A program made the translations under genes and the position numbers. The notes under the pieces are model-generated. The model saw only the letters and a list, made by a program, of their open reading frames with translations. It searched no databases and had not been told where the DNA came from. Shown here piece after piece: positions 44,615 through 57,230 of a DNA stretch of 64,000 bases; position 1 is the first letter of the stretch; each line of letters starts with the position of its first letter. The DNA is from Rhinopithecus roxellana. Taxonomy: Eukaryota; Chordata; Mammalia; Primates; Cercopithecidae. The stretch spans positions 73,232,595 through 73,296,594 of the forward strand of contig NC_044557.1 of the NCBI RefSeq assembly GCF_007565055.1. Reading direction: 5' to 3'.

Positions 44615-44800
44615 TACAGAGGCTGTATGATAGAAGAAAAAGCCAAAGTTTTGGCTCCAAACAAACTTGTGCTTAAATGCCAGGATTCCATTCAAACTCT
44701 ATAACCTTGGATAAGCAGAGCTCTGTGAGCCTTAGTTTTGTCATCTATAAAACGAGATAAGTAGCAATATCCATGATCCGTGTGAGGACCCATGAAATAC
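44615..44800 (+). mobile_element. MIR SINE
   Basis: Forward MIR: ATAACCTTGGATAAGCAGAG, GAGCCTTAGTTTTGTCATCT, CGTGTGAGGACCCATGAAAT. Confidence 0.75.
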
Positions 44801-45189
44801 CTCCTGAAAGATGCCTAAAGTGGAGTGGTGATTAATGCCTGAGTGTTAACTAGGCTCCTTCTTAATTTTAAAAATATATTTTGGCAATTGTGAGGGAACT
44901 ACAGGTTTTTCCTTAAAAATACACATTCACTGCTTTAACGAAGATTACTTGTTGAACAAAAGTGTATATGACATGGTAACTTCTTTACGGAGTTTTTTTT
45001 AATAATTAGAGCATTTGGAAATACATTCTGAGCATTTGGGGTTGTCACATTAACACCACTGTCAGCCTCCAAGAATAAGGAATGAAGTTCCCTTGTTGCA
45101 AACACCAATAACACCCTAATTGAGAAACATGGAGTGACATATAAGCCAAGAGGATTGTATTTAAGCAATGTGTCTTGTAATTCAACCCT

Positions 45190-45790
45190 GATATAGATGG
45201 GATGGGAGTTCAGAGAAAAGAAGGAAAATTACTGGGCTACAGGAATCAGAGAAGTCTTCAAGGAAGAGGTGGCTTTTAAGATGGCTCTGGAAGGATGAAG
45301 ATAATTTGAAAAGTAGAAGTCAAGAAGGACAGTATCCCATGCATAAAGCACAAGACATAGTGGCTGGGATGAGAAGGGCGTGGGTTTGGAGAGGGGCCAA
45401 GTCGGGGCATATAGAGTGGGACTTACGGACTGGAGCGACTTAGTTGTCTGAAATGAATGATGTATTTAGGGGAGTGGTAAAAAGTAAGACTGGACTGATA
45501 GAAGTGTATGAGGGTGAAAGAAGAGAAAGAGACAGAGAGACAGAGAAGGCTGTGGAGGATCCAGACAATCGGGCAAAGAAAGGAATTTGAACTTAATGCA
45601 GAGGCAACAAAGAATGTGAATGATGAGCAGGGAGCAGTGATGATGAAATGGTATTTAGGGATGAGAAATCTGACAGCTCTTGGGGAGACAGATTTGAAGA
45701 GAGAGAGATCGGTGGCAGAAAGACCACTTTGGAAGTTGTTAGTAGCGGTGCAGGCATGAGGCAGTAAGATCATCTATCAGGAGAATTTAA
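45190..45790 (+). repeat. Ancient dispersed repeat fragment, family not named
   Basis: GAAGTCTTCAAGGAAGAGGT, GGCTCTGGAAGGATGAAGAT and GGATGAGAAATCTGAC fit a motif order shared with 49730-50090, 52030-52340 and 55180-57080. Confidence 0.45.
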
Positions 45791-46985
45791 AGTAAAGAGT
45801 AAACCAGAAAGATGTTTCAAAGAAAGAAACGGTGTGATGTAAACATATTCAACATAAAGGATGAAGAAAGGACAATTCAGCATGGCCTCAGGATTCTGAG
45901 TCTAGAAGAATGTGGTGCCCCTGATCAATGGAAATAAGAACAGTGAAGGGGAGCCAGTTTTGTACAAAATTAGTGACCTGCTTTTTTCTTCTTCTAAAAT
46001 AGTTATTTTCTTAAATCTTTGAAAGGTTCAAACCTCCACCTTCTATAGCCGAAGGCCTTTAATTTTAATATTCTCTGCATTTTTTTCTTTTAGGCAAGTT
46101 TAATTTACAGTTTAATAAATACTCATCAGGTTCAGGTCTTTCTAACCAAGTTCTTACATTCAAATGTGCATAGCCTAAAAGAGTCACATTTAAAAAGGAA
46201 GTAAAAGAGCATTTACCTGTAAAGGACAAATGTGAGTTTTTTCCTTGCTTATTTGTTTTTAACTTAACATTCTCTATGCAGAAAATCCAGGCCAGAATCT
46301 TTGTTTTCTTTTTTCCAGAGATTCAATTATGTTTTAGGAAACCATCTAAATGTTGGGTAAATTAAGTAAGATAAATTACCCAAACTTACGGCTTGGAATT
46401 GTGTAAACCAAAAGGATTATCTCATTGACTAAATACATTGCTTTTATAGTTGGTTGTTTTAATATAAAAGAGGCATTGTTTAAATTTTCATATTTGCCTC
46501 ATTTCAGCTCTATCTACACAATGCCTCAAGAGTCCCTCATTTCAGTCAATTCAGGGGTTCCACATTATGTAGATACAATATCTCTATTATTGGCTGCGTA
46601 TTTCTATGTAATTGATTGGATTTTTGGTATTTTGAAAGCACAGAAACACCTGAACATCTTAGTAAAATGTAATATCAATAAATATGTTCAATTCAAATAA
46701 ATACTTTCTACAGGATGCAGAAATATGCAGAATATTTTATAGATTTATAAAACAGGCTACCAGTTTTATTTTCAATGGAGTTACTTTAATATTTTTTTTC
46801 CTAATTCTTACAGAATACCTAGTAGAGAAACCATGTAACATAGTCTTAATAGAAGCTCTAAGAGTAACGGCAGAATTCTTACTATGGAATTCACTTGACT
46901 CATCAAGCCTTAAAAATATCAAACAGTCTTTGTTTCCAGGAAACTATTAAATATCTAGAAGGAATATTGGTAACCCAAGAAACAA
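45791..46985. other. Intron sequence, nothing recognised
   Basis: AT-rich, no repeat called. Two overlapping frames of about 90 codons (46425-46950) have no family resemblance. Confidence 0.4.
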
Positions 46986-47002
46986 AAACAACTTTCCTTT
47001 TT

Positions 47003-47312
47003 ATTTATTTATTTTTATTTATTTATTTTTGAGATGGAGTCTCCCTCTGTAGTCCAGGCTGGAATGCAGTGGCAGTATCTCAGCTCACTGCAACCTCCGC
47101 CCCCAGAGTTCTAGAGATTCTTCTGCCTCAACCCCCCGAGTAGCCGGGATTACAAGTGTGCACCAACACATCTGGCTAATGTTTTGTATTTTTAGTAGAG
47201 ACAGGGTTTCACCATGTTGGACAGGCTGGTCTTGAACTCTTGACCTCAGTTGATCCGCCAGTCTCTGCCTCCCAAAGTGCTGGGATTACAGGCTTGAGCC
47301 ACCGCGCCTGGC
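47003..47312 (-). mobile_element. Alu in intron 2
   Basis: Complete reverse-complement Alu with a TTTATTTA-type tail. Target copies ACAACTTTCCTTTTTA (46988-47003) and ACAACTTCCCTTTTTA (47313-47328). Confidence 0.92.
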
Positions 47313-47639
47313 ACAACTTCCCTTTTTAAAGTAATGCACACCTTTTGGTGTTATTGGTGATGATGACACTGATGCTATAGAAGCAATCATGTGTATTATG
47401 GAAAATATAGAAAACTAGAATAGGAAAAAGCCATCTCTTACCTCCTGACCCCATCTCTCAAGGACCAAAATCATTATCATTTTGTTATATTGCTTTTCTT
47501 ATGTTTTCACTGGATCTTTTATTTTTTTAACACAATTATAGCCAAATGTATATGTAGTTTTGGCTTCCAGGTTTTCCATATAAAGTTTTGGGAATAATAT
47601 TCTCAAAGAGAAAGCACAAGGCAAAGCAAAAGGAAATGA

Positions 47640-47725
47640 TCAGGATTGAGTTCGTTTCTCTGAGCCTCAGTTTTCTCATCAATAAAATAAGAAAAACAAT
47701 GACCTCATAGTGCTGTTGCTGAAGT
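47640..47725 (+). mobile_element. MIR core fragment
   Basis: CTCTGAGCCTCAGTTTTCTC then ATCAATAAAATAAG, forward MIR core. Confidence 0.65.
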
Positions 47726-47977
47726 CACAGGAGATATAACAGACAAAATTCAGGTTTGCTTTCCTCCCACCTGTCCAGCTACCTATTCTTCCCTCTCTCC
47801 TATGTGTCTCAGTGATCCCCACCTCACTGGGCACCCTCCCGACCCTCTCTTAAGCACACCTCAGTCATAAAATGCTCATGGAAAATGAAGACACTCAGAT
47901 AAAGAACTGGCTTCCATGTATCTTCCCTCTTCTCCCCTGCCTCGCTCCAACTCCCACCTCTAGTGCTATTTACATTT

Positions 47978-48279
47978 TCTTTTTTTTTTTTTTTTTTTGA
48001 GACAGAGTTTCGCCCTATCACCAGGCTGGAGTGCAGTGGCGCGATCTCGGCTCACTGCAACCTCCGACTCCTAGGTTCAAGTGAATCTCCTGCCTCAGCC
48101 TCCCGAGTAGCTGGGATTACAAGCGTGCGCCACCATGGCCAGCTAATTTTTGTATTTTTAGTAGAGACGGGGTTTCACCACGTTGGCCAGGATGGTCTTG
48201 ATCTCCTGACCTCATGATCCGCCTGCCTTGGCCTCCCAAAGTGCTGGGATTACAGGCCTGAGCCACCATGCCCGGCCTA
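47978..48279 (-). mobile_element. Alu (AluS/Y-like)
   Basis: Complete reverse-complement Alu with pure poly-T at left. CTATTTACATTTTC and CTATTTACTTTTTA flank it as target copies. Confidence 0.92.
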
Positions 48280-48819
48280 TTTACTTTTTAAAGGATACAT
48301 GTTTTGGGGTATAAATGAATGTTTAATTAAATTGGGGGAAGATATTGAACAATAATGACCTACTGCAAAATTTTACTTAATGTGGACCCAGCTCTAGCTT
48401 TAGAACTTTTGCTTTCCCTCCAACTCATTAAAAAAAAAAAAAAGTAAAGGAGACTAAGAAGATAGTTACTGACCAGCCTTCACCTGTCTGGTGCTTGGAT
48501 ACCCCAAGTTTGCATTTTGAAGAATTCATGAGAGGCTATGTAAAACCTGCAAGACACATAGGAAAGGAGGCACATTGTTGGAATGTCAGGCAGTAGGGCT
48601 GACATTTGGGACCATAAAATCTCATAAATTATAAACGTAAGCAACTGCCAGTTCCACCTACATCTAAGAGAACCTTTACTCAACAGATTCATTCTTCTCC
48701 CCAGGTAGCTTAATCAATGATTAAGCTCACAAGGCAAATTAATGATATTAAACTCTTAAGCATTAGGCCTAAATTAGAGGTTTCCCAAGAGTACTGAGGC
48801 TACAGACTCATCGTTCATT
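48280..48819. other. Intron sequence, nothing recognised
   Basis: Contains a short A run near 48430-48443. No gene. Confidence 0.4.
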
Positions 48820-48824
48820 TTATT

Positions 48825-49005
48825 TTTTTTAATTTTTTAATTTTTCAATTTTTTTTTTAGAGATGGGTCCTTGCTCTGTCATGCAGGCTGGAGTGTAGTG
48901 GTACAGTCATAGCTCACTGAAACCTCTACCTCCTGAGTTCAAGAAGTCATCCTGCTTCAGTCTCCCAAGTAGCTGGGACTACAGGTGCACACCGTTGTGT
49001 CCAGC
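48825..49005 (-). mobile_element. Partial Alu (3' part only)
   Basis: Reverse complement of the Alu 3' region (GGCTGGAGTGTAGTGGTA, GTAGCTGGGACTACAGG). The left-arm part of Alu is missing, so it is 5'-truncated. Confidence 0.85.
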
Positions 49006-49255
49006 TCATCTTTCATTTTTAATTGTTTTATTTATTCCAATGTCTGGGTTCAACTATATACTTAATAGTGTAAATATCTCTAAGTTCAGGAGAAAAATGT
49101 ATAATTTTTGTGACAGCTCACAGCTACATGTGCCATTTTATTTTTATTAAAGAATAGTTATCTATTTTCTGATTCACATCCTATATAAGAAAAGATTTTG
49201 TACATATCCTATAAATTATCTCCTAAAGTTGTGTGTTTTGTGTGCTTTGATTTAG

Positions 49256-49338
49256 ATAAATACACATTGGTTATTCCTAATTTTATATTTGCATAAAAAC
49301 TGCAAATATAAAATTAGGAATAAATAATGTGTATTTAT
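49256..49338. repeat. 38-bp-arm inverted repeat (hairpin) in intron 2
   Basis: Arms 49256-49293 and 49301-49338 with a 7-base spacer. The inner parts are TTATTCCTAATTTTATATTT... and its complement. Only two mismatched positions (GG against AT). It is not the MADE1 palindrome; family unknown. Confidence 0.92.
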
Positions 49339-49729
49339 GAATAATTGAGCCATAAGTTCACTAGCAGAGAAAAATAAATTATTCTATATGCCTACAAAAA
49401 AGAAAGACCAATGCTCCTATAGAATTCAATCTGTTCACACAAGAAATATCATAAAATCAGCTAAAATTGAAGATGACAAACTACTTTATACTTCTTTACA
49501 TAGCCTCTCATGAATTCTTCAAAATGCACACAGATACAACATGCACACAAGTTCCAGACACATGAAGTCTGGTTGGTAAGTATGTTCTTAGTTTCCTTTA
49601 GGTTTTTTTTTTTTTTAATGGGTTGGGGGAAAAAGCAAAAGTTATAATACTTGAGCTGGGTCAGTGTTGAGCAAAATTTTGCAACAGATCATTCTTATTC
49701 GATATGTTCCCTAATTTAATTAAACATTC

Positions 49730-50090
49730 ATTCACATCCAAAAAGCCCCTAGCACTATCCTAGGTATAGAGGCTACAGGGATCTATAAAGACAAACTCTT
49801 TATCTTCAAGGAGCTTAATATGGGCCACATACACAAATAATTCTGAGCGTACCACTACATTCTATGAGAGAGAACATGGCACCCATGAAAGGAGAAGGAA
49901 AATGGGGGAAGGCTTTTGGAGTACATAGTATTTGAACTGGACCTATAAAGGTGGGATGAATGCCTGCAAGCAGCAATAAAGTCAGAGAGAAAAGAAGGAA
50001 AGTTCAACAGAAAGGGGGAAGTAGACAGGAGAAGACTGGGCATGTTCAGAGTGGGAATAATCTGGTATTGTTGAAGCAAGCTATGGAAGG
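49730..50090 (+). repeat. Ancient dispersed repeat fragment, family not named
   Basis: CACTATCCTAGGTATAGAGG, TCTTCAAGGAGCTTAATATG and GGTGGGATGAATGCCTGC, the same motif order as 55190-55480. Confidence 0.45.
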
Positions 50091-50129
50091 CCAGTGTCTA
50101 CAGAAGGAAGTCTGAGCCAGATTGTAGTC

Positions 50130-51145
50130 CTGCTACACCTAATTCCCACCTCTCCTCCCCATCCTGTCCCTTGTCATTCTACATGCTTTCTTCTATGGCC
50201 ATGCTTACAACTTTCACCTGAGTCTTCGGTGTATAGCTTCAGAAAAGACATCTCCCGACCCATAAATACAATTGCTTTTTGGACATCACATAATTACATC
50301 AAATCCAATAGGTCTAAAACAAAACACATTATTTTGCCTTATAAACCTCTACCTCTTTATTTCTTTCCTGCGTTAGATTCCCAAACCAGAAACCTGGGGG
50401 TCCTTCTAAGGGCCTTCGTCTCCGGTTATCCCCCTGCTCCCCATAGCTAAGCAATAACCATGTCCTAGTGATTCCAGCTCATTATTCTCGTGCTGACCTA
50501 CTTCTCCACTCACACTGCTGCTGCCCTGGTTCACCGCCTCTCACTGCCCTATTTCACTGCATACCTTACCAGCTTCTCTTGCTCCCACGGCACTCTCCTC
50601 CAAATCATTCTGCACATTACTCACTAAAGGATCTCTCTAACACAGAAATACTATCAGCATAATTTTTACAGTCGCCTGAGCGCTGGAGTTTTAACTCCTT
50701 AGAATCATAAATAAGAACTTGTCCCTTTCCTACATTTTCGGCTTCCTCTCACGTGGCTCTCGCAACTTACACATTATGCTCCAGCAATTCTGAATTATTT
50801 GTAGTTCTCTGAACTTGCTGCATTCTCTCAGCTGGAACACCCTTCATCTGGCAAACCCCCAATTATCTTTCAAGTCATAAATCAAATGATACCCAGCTGC
50901 CCCATCAAACCTTAACTGAATTTCTCAGGTAGATTTATATAGCTACATTCCTAACTACATGTAAGGTAGGTGTTCTTCCTATGTTTCCACAGTACTTTGC
51001 ATACACATGTGCTTTAGTAATTCTTTGTCCTCATAATTGGTAGCATGTCTTCCCACTCTCACTAACATCCCAAAGAGTAGGGCCCTGTATTCTGGTACCC
51101 TCAGCCCTGTGTTTGGCATACAGTAGGTTCCCAAAAGTGTACACA
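50130..51145 (+). mobile_element. Long L2 LINE fragment
   Basis: Ordered L2-like motifs: AACCTGGGGGTCCTTC near 50390, ATTATGCTCCAGCAATTCTG near 50772, CTGGAACACCCTTCATCTG, and the 3' end TTTGGCATACAGTAGGTTCC. Frames of about 118 codons are decayed L2 coding sequence. Confidence 0.7.
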
Positions 51146-52029
51146 CTCAGTGGTGTATAGCTGCCAAGGAGTACAGGTTTTGCAAGAGCAGGTGATTAGT
51201 CTCACTCCCCAACTCCACATTCAGTGCCATCACACTGGTGGCTTCAAATTGGTCATGGTTGAATTACTTTACAAAATCAGCAAATATGACAAGCCAGGGT
51301 CCCCTCTTTTTTTGTGGAGAGATGGTTGTTCAATACTTATCAGCACACTTTTGTGTTACTGTGTGCATGTATATATAAAAATATATATGTGTATATATAT
51401 AAAAAATACATAATTTTACAAACGTAGTAAAAGAAAGTATGAAAGAAAACATTCGTACAGACTTAGGGGCTCGGTCAGGTCCAACACTCTATTTTGCTTT
51501 CTGGAAAATTATCCTTTACGTGTGACATATTCTTCTCTGATTTTAATTTAAATCTCCTTGTCTTTTATTAAATCCTTTTTGAATTCCGAAAATAACAATA
51601 GTGCAACTAGCCAGCACAATGGTGGTTGTGTTAGTACAGAAGATGTTTTAGAAAGATTTCCCCCTCCAAATAGGACAGGCTGATTTGGAAACATGGCACA
51701 CTCAGATAATTGACTTCATTGTACAATAACCTGTTGGCTTTCCCATGAACCTTTAAATTCCCTCCACAATAAGATAGCTACCTTGGACAGAAGGCATAGA
51801 GAGGCAGAGAAATGACAGCCCAGGGAAGGGAAACAAAATGAACAGAGGTACAAAGATGAGAACAAATCCATCTGAGTGCTCCTATGTGACTAATTTTCCT
51901 TAAACAGTTTTCACACATTCATCTTCTTAAAAAATATATATATATATATCTCCCAGCTTCTCTGAGGGCTTTCAACACCCTTTAAAATATGACCCTTTCA
52001 TCACTTTTCTTTCTTCATCCATTATCTCT
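51146..52029. other. Intron sequence with AT microsatellites
   Basis: AT-repeat stretches at about 51369-51412 and 51929-51950. No gene. Confidence 0.5.
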
Positions 52030-52340
52030 TCAATTCAATAAACATTTATTAAGCACCAATTTTATGCCAAATACTGTCTAAAGAACCAATAATACTCTCT
52101 TCTGGAACATTCAGTAGAATATGAAAGATCTACATTAAAACACAAGGTTAAGCTGTGCAGTGTACAGAAGAGATAAGAAAATGGTACTTATTGTGCGTAA
52201 GGTTGAAGAGCAAGCCCCCAATGGGATACAAGTCACTCTCAGGCTTGAAAAATGAGTAGGCATTCACCAGGCCAATGTGAAATACAAGAAGACCTTCCAA
52301 CCTGCAGAAGTAGTCAATGAGGCCAGAAAAACAAAGCCCA
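52030..52340 (+). repeat. Ancient dispersed repeat fragment, family not named
   Basis: CAATAAACATTTATTAAGCA and TTATGCCAAATACTGTC, then GGCTTGAAAAATGAGTAGGC and CACCAGGCCAATGTG, the same series as 45190-45790. Confidence 0.45.
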
Positions 52341-52589
52341 AGACCGTCATCAACACCTGCCTTCTCAGTTTTCTCTTCAAGCTATTGAGCAATGCCAGAG
52401 AATATCACATTCTACAGACAGTGGCTTCTTCATCCTTGGAGTTTCCATTCCAAATGGGTCCTCAGGGATTTCTGTCTATCCATTTGCAGAACCATAATCA
52501 GTTTCCTCTTTTTATGTCTTAAATGCCTATTTCAAAATTCCCTACTGTCCTTGTGTCACTATACATGGGATTCTTTCCTCTGAAATTTC

Positions 52590-52719
52590 TCACACACCTA
52601 ATATCTCCCTTCTATTGTTATGACTACAGTTCCAGTCCCATTGTGTCCTCTCTGCACTGTAGGCAAGAAGGCTGATCTCCTGCCTTGCCACATATGAAGA
52701 AGCCTCCTTCCAATTCCCC

Positions 52720-52754
<35 letters not shown>

Positions 52755-53640
52755 AGACAGTCTTGCTTTGTCACTCAGACTGGGGTGCAGTGGTTTGATC
52801 TCAGCCTCAACTTCCTGAGCTCAAGCAATTCTCCAATGTCAGCCTCCTGAATAGCTGGGACTACAGGTATGTGCTGTGTGCCACCATGCCTGTCTAATGT
52901 TGTTCATTTTTGTATAAAGACGAGGTCTCACTATGTTGCTCAGGCTGCTCTCAAACTCCTGGGCTCAAAGGATCCTCCTACCTTGCCCTCCCAAAGTGCT
53001 AGGATTACAGTCATCAGCCATCATATCCCCTAACCTGCACCCTGCCTCTTGATTGCCCTTCTTCAGTTCTTCTTCCAGGGTGCTTGCTGCTAGAATAATC
53101 TAAAATGTAAACTTGATACCATCGCTATGCTGCCTGAAATCCTTCAATCTTCCCATTTTCTATATGTTGAAATACCGAGTCACTATATTGGCATATTAGG
53201 ACATTTATGATCTGCTCCCTGCTTACTTTCCCAAACTCATCTGCCCTCTGTCCCCCAACACACCCTCATACAGGCAGTTTCCGTCACTGTTACACTCTCT
53301 CATGCCTGCCAACCAGCATGCAGACTCCTCCAGGCTTGAGCACTCGCTAGTCCCTTATTTGACCTGTTTCTTTCTATCCTCCCTGTGGTAGGTCACCTCT
53401 GAGAGCAGGCTTTCCTGACCACCACTGGTAGGGTTTGGTGTTTCTCCCTTCCCGTTGTATCATTTTGTGCATTCATCTGTATGGTTCACCATTTTGCTGT
53501 TAAAAATTTGTTCCAATGCTCCTTTCTCTCAGCAGATTGTGCATCCCACAGTGGTAGAAACGTGATCCTATTTATTGTTGTGTCCACGGTGCCTCCATGG
53601 TGCCTAGGGACATATTGATAAATGACTAAACTAGTAAAGC
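52590..53640 (+). mobile_element. L2 LINE fragment, split by an Alu
   Basis: TGCCTGAAATCCTTCAATCT, TTTATGATCTGCTCCCTGC and the end GGTGCCTAGGGACATATTGA follow L2 order. The Alu at 52722-53030 interrupts it. Confidence 0.7.
52722..53030 (-). mobile_element. Old Alu (AluJ-like)
   Basis: Reverse-complement Alu with a T run of about 31 and many substitutions. Confidence 0.9.
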
Positions 53641-55179
53641 CTGGATATACAGGATAAGAACGTGGGAGAATCAAATATGACTCTAAAGATGTTTTTCAGG
53701 AAACAGAAAATGGTAGAATTATTGAAAGAAATGGTAAGGGAGAGATATTAAACAGAGATATTAAGAGGAGGAGTTTTATGGAGGAGTTGGAAATATAGGA
53801 TTGGAAATGAGTGGTCAGGATCACATAAAGTGGATTTGTGAATCAATATAATAATAGAAAGAAGGTGTGGTGGGGGTTGAATTTAAAGTATGAAGAACAG
53901 ACTGACAAACACTGAGGTCTAGAAGAATGTTTACAAATAGGAGGCTAAAATGGGATAGGAGACCTAGCTAGAAATAAAAGGACCTATTTTCTCCTCTTGG
54001 ACATAGCTAGAGGGCCAAAGACATGTTTTAGTGGATTCTCTCAGTTGGGAGAAAAATTAAAGAAACAAAAATGAGCCAAGGAGCAAGGGAAAATGCAGTT
54101 AAAAGAATAAGTGTATTTATCTAAAACAGAAGTCACGGTCTTGCCACTGGAGTCAAACACGACACTTGAGAGCTGCGTGGAAGTACATGAGAAGAACTTG
54201 AATAAATTTAAAGCTAAATTAGCTCTGAAAATTAAACAAGGCCACATACATATGCACATGGATTAGGATGCATAATGTGAAACACTTGACAGCCATATTC
54301 AGTTGAAATAAAAATAGATAACATTTCAAAAAAGAAAACACTGCAACCTTTCATAAACAACACTGGTGACTTTTGGCTATAACCCTTGGATAGATTGCTC
54401 TGAACATAATTATATAGTAGCTGCAAGAAAGTAAAGCATCCTATGCCTCTCCATTCTGGGCCTTTGTTGTTTGAGTTTTATGAGGACTTATGACTATGAG
54501 GAAACTCAGCATATTTTCTGTGGGTAGCAGCTCTTAGCTTAGAAAATAAGGAAGTGGCTCAGTGAGAGAGGTGGCACCACTGTGAGAGTGAGAGAGGACA
54601 GCGGCAGGGTGAATGCAGAGCACCCCGTGAATTTTTAAAGATCATTTTTGTATAGTTAAGTGACTCAAGCCCCTGGCAATGTGCAAAACTGACACCTTGC
54701 CACGTTTCTTCTGATAGGAGTTCAGCTTTGTGACTAATTTTACTTGACAAACATTTGAAAGATTATGCACACATAAAATTCAGTAGGGGAGGGCAGGAGA
54801 AAGTAATTCACTGGTAGATTTTCTGTTTTACCAGGAAAAATAGGAATAGGCTCAGATTCAGAGTATATTTACAAGAGAAATATTTAACTAGAGATTATAA
54901 GGGGCTAGGATGGACCTCCAGGGATTTCTTTAGGAATCCGTTGGAAATCTCTCTTAATAAGTTAAAAGCAATCGAATCAATACATTGGCATAAAGCAACT
55001 GCAGTACACAGTAGAAGCGCTATCTTGGAATTAAGCATGGTCTGTTTCTGAATTCCAAAATAGTAATTCTATTATTGCAATCCCTTCCAGCATGTTATAT
55101 TATATGGGACAGGAAAATGGTGAAATTAAGGAGCAGATAGATTCGGACAGATTTGCATCTCCTCACCTATGATTTATTT
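53641..55179. other. Intron sequence, partly ancient repeat
   Basis: 53641-53830 resembles the unnamed ancient repeat (CAAATATGACTCTAAAGATG, GAGGAGTTGGAAATATAGG). The rest shows nothing recognisable. Confidence 0.4.
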
Positions 55180-56059
55180 AAAATCATACTAAATGTCAGG
55201 GATTTTATTAGCCACTAGGATACAAAAATGATTAAAACAAAGCTTATGCTCACAAAATGTTCACAGTCTAATACAGAAGACAGAATAGTAAACTGATAAA
55301 GTCATAAAGAAACAAATGTTATCATAGTGAAAACACACAGATTAGTGGCACCTGATCTACATGACTTGGAGAGAGGTGGTCACCAGAAAGGCTTTCTGGA
55401 AATGAGCACTCTTAAGCTTGAGCACTCTTAAGCTGAGCATTGTGGATTCATAGGCATTTTGTAGGTGAAGGGAAGGAAGATGGTTTATATACTAGGAACT
55501 ACACAGGTGAAGACCAGAAATCTAGAAATAACACAATCAGTCCATAATATGGCAAGTAGCTCCTTAAGTCTGGGCAACAAAAGGTGAGACTAGTGAGGTA
55601 AGCAGAGATCAGGAAATAAGGCCTTTATTTAGTATATATATGAAGGATTTGGGCAAGCTTCTAAAGGCTATGGAAAGATATTGGGAGATTACAAGGCAAA
55701 GAGTGTTATAATCAGAGTTAAGCTTGGGGAAGACCACTCTGTCTTCAATGTGGCCAAATAATTGAACCAAAGTCAAAGCCATTAGTTAGGAGAAGACTGG
55801 AACAATATGGGCAAGATATGAATCAATCTCTAAGGGCCTAACAGAATAAGGTAAATAGCATTTAGGATAGGGAAGAAAATGATACATTTGGAACAGAATC
55901 AATAGATTTGGTGTGAGTAAATGTGTAGAAAGTGGAATCGAAAGGAGTCAAAGTGACTTTACTTGAACCATGGAGAGAGAAAGTGGTGTGACTGTTGAGA
56001 GACTGAATTCCAGTTTCACCCCTTGGAGTGGGAGCCAGGGTTGGCTGCTGACTATGTGA

Positions 56060-56183
56060 TGTGAACAAGTTAACTTACAACCTTGAGCCTCGGTTTGCAT
56101 ATCTGTAAAAAGAATAACAGTACCTATCTCACAAGGTAGTTATTAGGGTTGAGTGTAAAATTTCATATGTAGTACTTCTCACA
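56060..56183 (+). mobile_element. MIR SINE (5' part before the tandem duplication)
   Basis: Forward MIR: TTGAGCCTCGGTTTGCATAT, CAGTACCTATCTCACAAGG, ending in the 65-bp tandem units. Confidence 0.8.
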
Positions 56184-56313
56184 GTGCCTGCAACATGGAA
56201 ATAATAAATGTTAGCTACTGTTATTATTAATTGAATAGTGTAACTTCTGTGCCTGGAACATGGAAATAATAAATGTTAGCTACTGTTATTATTAATTGAA
56301 TAGTGTAACTTAT
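56184..56313 (+). repeat. 65-bp tandem duplication of a MIR 3' end
   Basis: Two units of 65 bases, each GTGCCTG.AACATGG then AATAATAAATGTTAGC and ending in AATTGAATAGTGTAACTT. They differ at only two positions by eye, so the duplication is much younger than the MIR. Confidence 0.93.
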
Positions 56314-57089
56314 GTAAATGTTGACAACAGTAAAGAAACGTATTTCAGTAGGGTAAGCATGTCAGGTTTAGTTTTGTCCATGTTGTACTTGAAGTGTCTA
56401 TAAAATACCAGGATACAAATAGAAATATAAATTTAAGGCTCGGAAGAAACATATAGACTGGAGATATAGCTTTGGGAGTAATTAGTATACAGATGGTTTG
56501 TTGAAGACACCAGAGTAGATGTAATCACTAGAGGAAATTTTGTAACGTAGAAAAGAAACCCTGGCATAGCTAGAATTCTAGGAGAATGAGATGAAGAGCC
56601 TTTGAAATAAACAGAGAAGGAATATTCAGAGAGGGAGGAGGAAAACCAGGAGAAAGAGTCACAGAAATCAAAGAAGGAGACTATTTCAGTAGTGGTCAAT
56701 GATAAATGTAAAGATAAGGACTGAAAAGCACCCAGTTTGTGAATGCAGCTTCCATAAGGTGTTGGGGAAATCAATAAGATTGCATGATGTTGGTGAATGA
56801 TGAATGGAGGAAAAACTAAAAAGAGGGTAAGAATATACTGCTGTTTTAACAAATTTGATTATGAGAGAGAACAATAATAACATGAAGAAACAAGGCAAGG
56901 TATTTTTGTTTGCTTTATTTTGCTTTACTTCTTAAGATAGAAGAAATCTACGTCTGGTTAAATTTTGATGGGAAAGAGCTAGTAGAGTGGAAGGAATTAT
57001 TTGTAGATGCACAAGCAGGACTTGATATGGATGGCGCATGGTTCCTGAGGAGGCAAAAAGGAATAGGATAGGGCTCATCTTTCTTTTTC

Positions 57090-57230
57090 TTGTCAGAAAG
57101 GATTGTGTCTAATTCACTGATCTGTCTGCAGCACCTAGCACAGTATCTGGTAGGTGGATGTATCCAATACATGTTTGTCCAATAAATAGATAAATGAGTG
57201 AATTAAAGAATAAATAAATGAGATGCAAAT
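57090..57230 (+). mobile_element. L2 3' end
   Basis: GCAGCACCTAGCACAGTATC, GTCCAATAAATAGATAAATG: L2 3' terminal motifs. Confidence 0.7.

Larger units (their letters stand above)
55180..57080 (+). repeat. Long copy of an unnamed ancient dispersed repeat, interrupted by a MIR
   Basis: Ordered motifs include CACTAGGATACAAAAATGAT, GGCTATGGAAAGATATTGGG, GACTGGAGATATAGCTTTGG with AGTATACAGATGGT, and GGAGGAAAACCAGGAGAAAG. The MIR interrupts at about 56060-56312. Confidence 0.5.

Noticed and set aside
46425..46950. Two overlapping frames considered as a further TRHR exon
   Set aside because: Neither resembles TM6-TM7 of the receptor, and no suitable splice sites frame them.
49256..49338. Hairpin considered as a microRNA precursor
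   Set aside because: The stem is almost perfectly paired and AT-rich with a tiny loop and no microRNA family match. It is reported only as an inverted repeat.
50094..50662. Frames of 118 and 64 codons
   Set aside because: They fall in a decayed L2 LINE and do not form an intact reverse-transcriptase domain.
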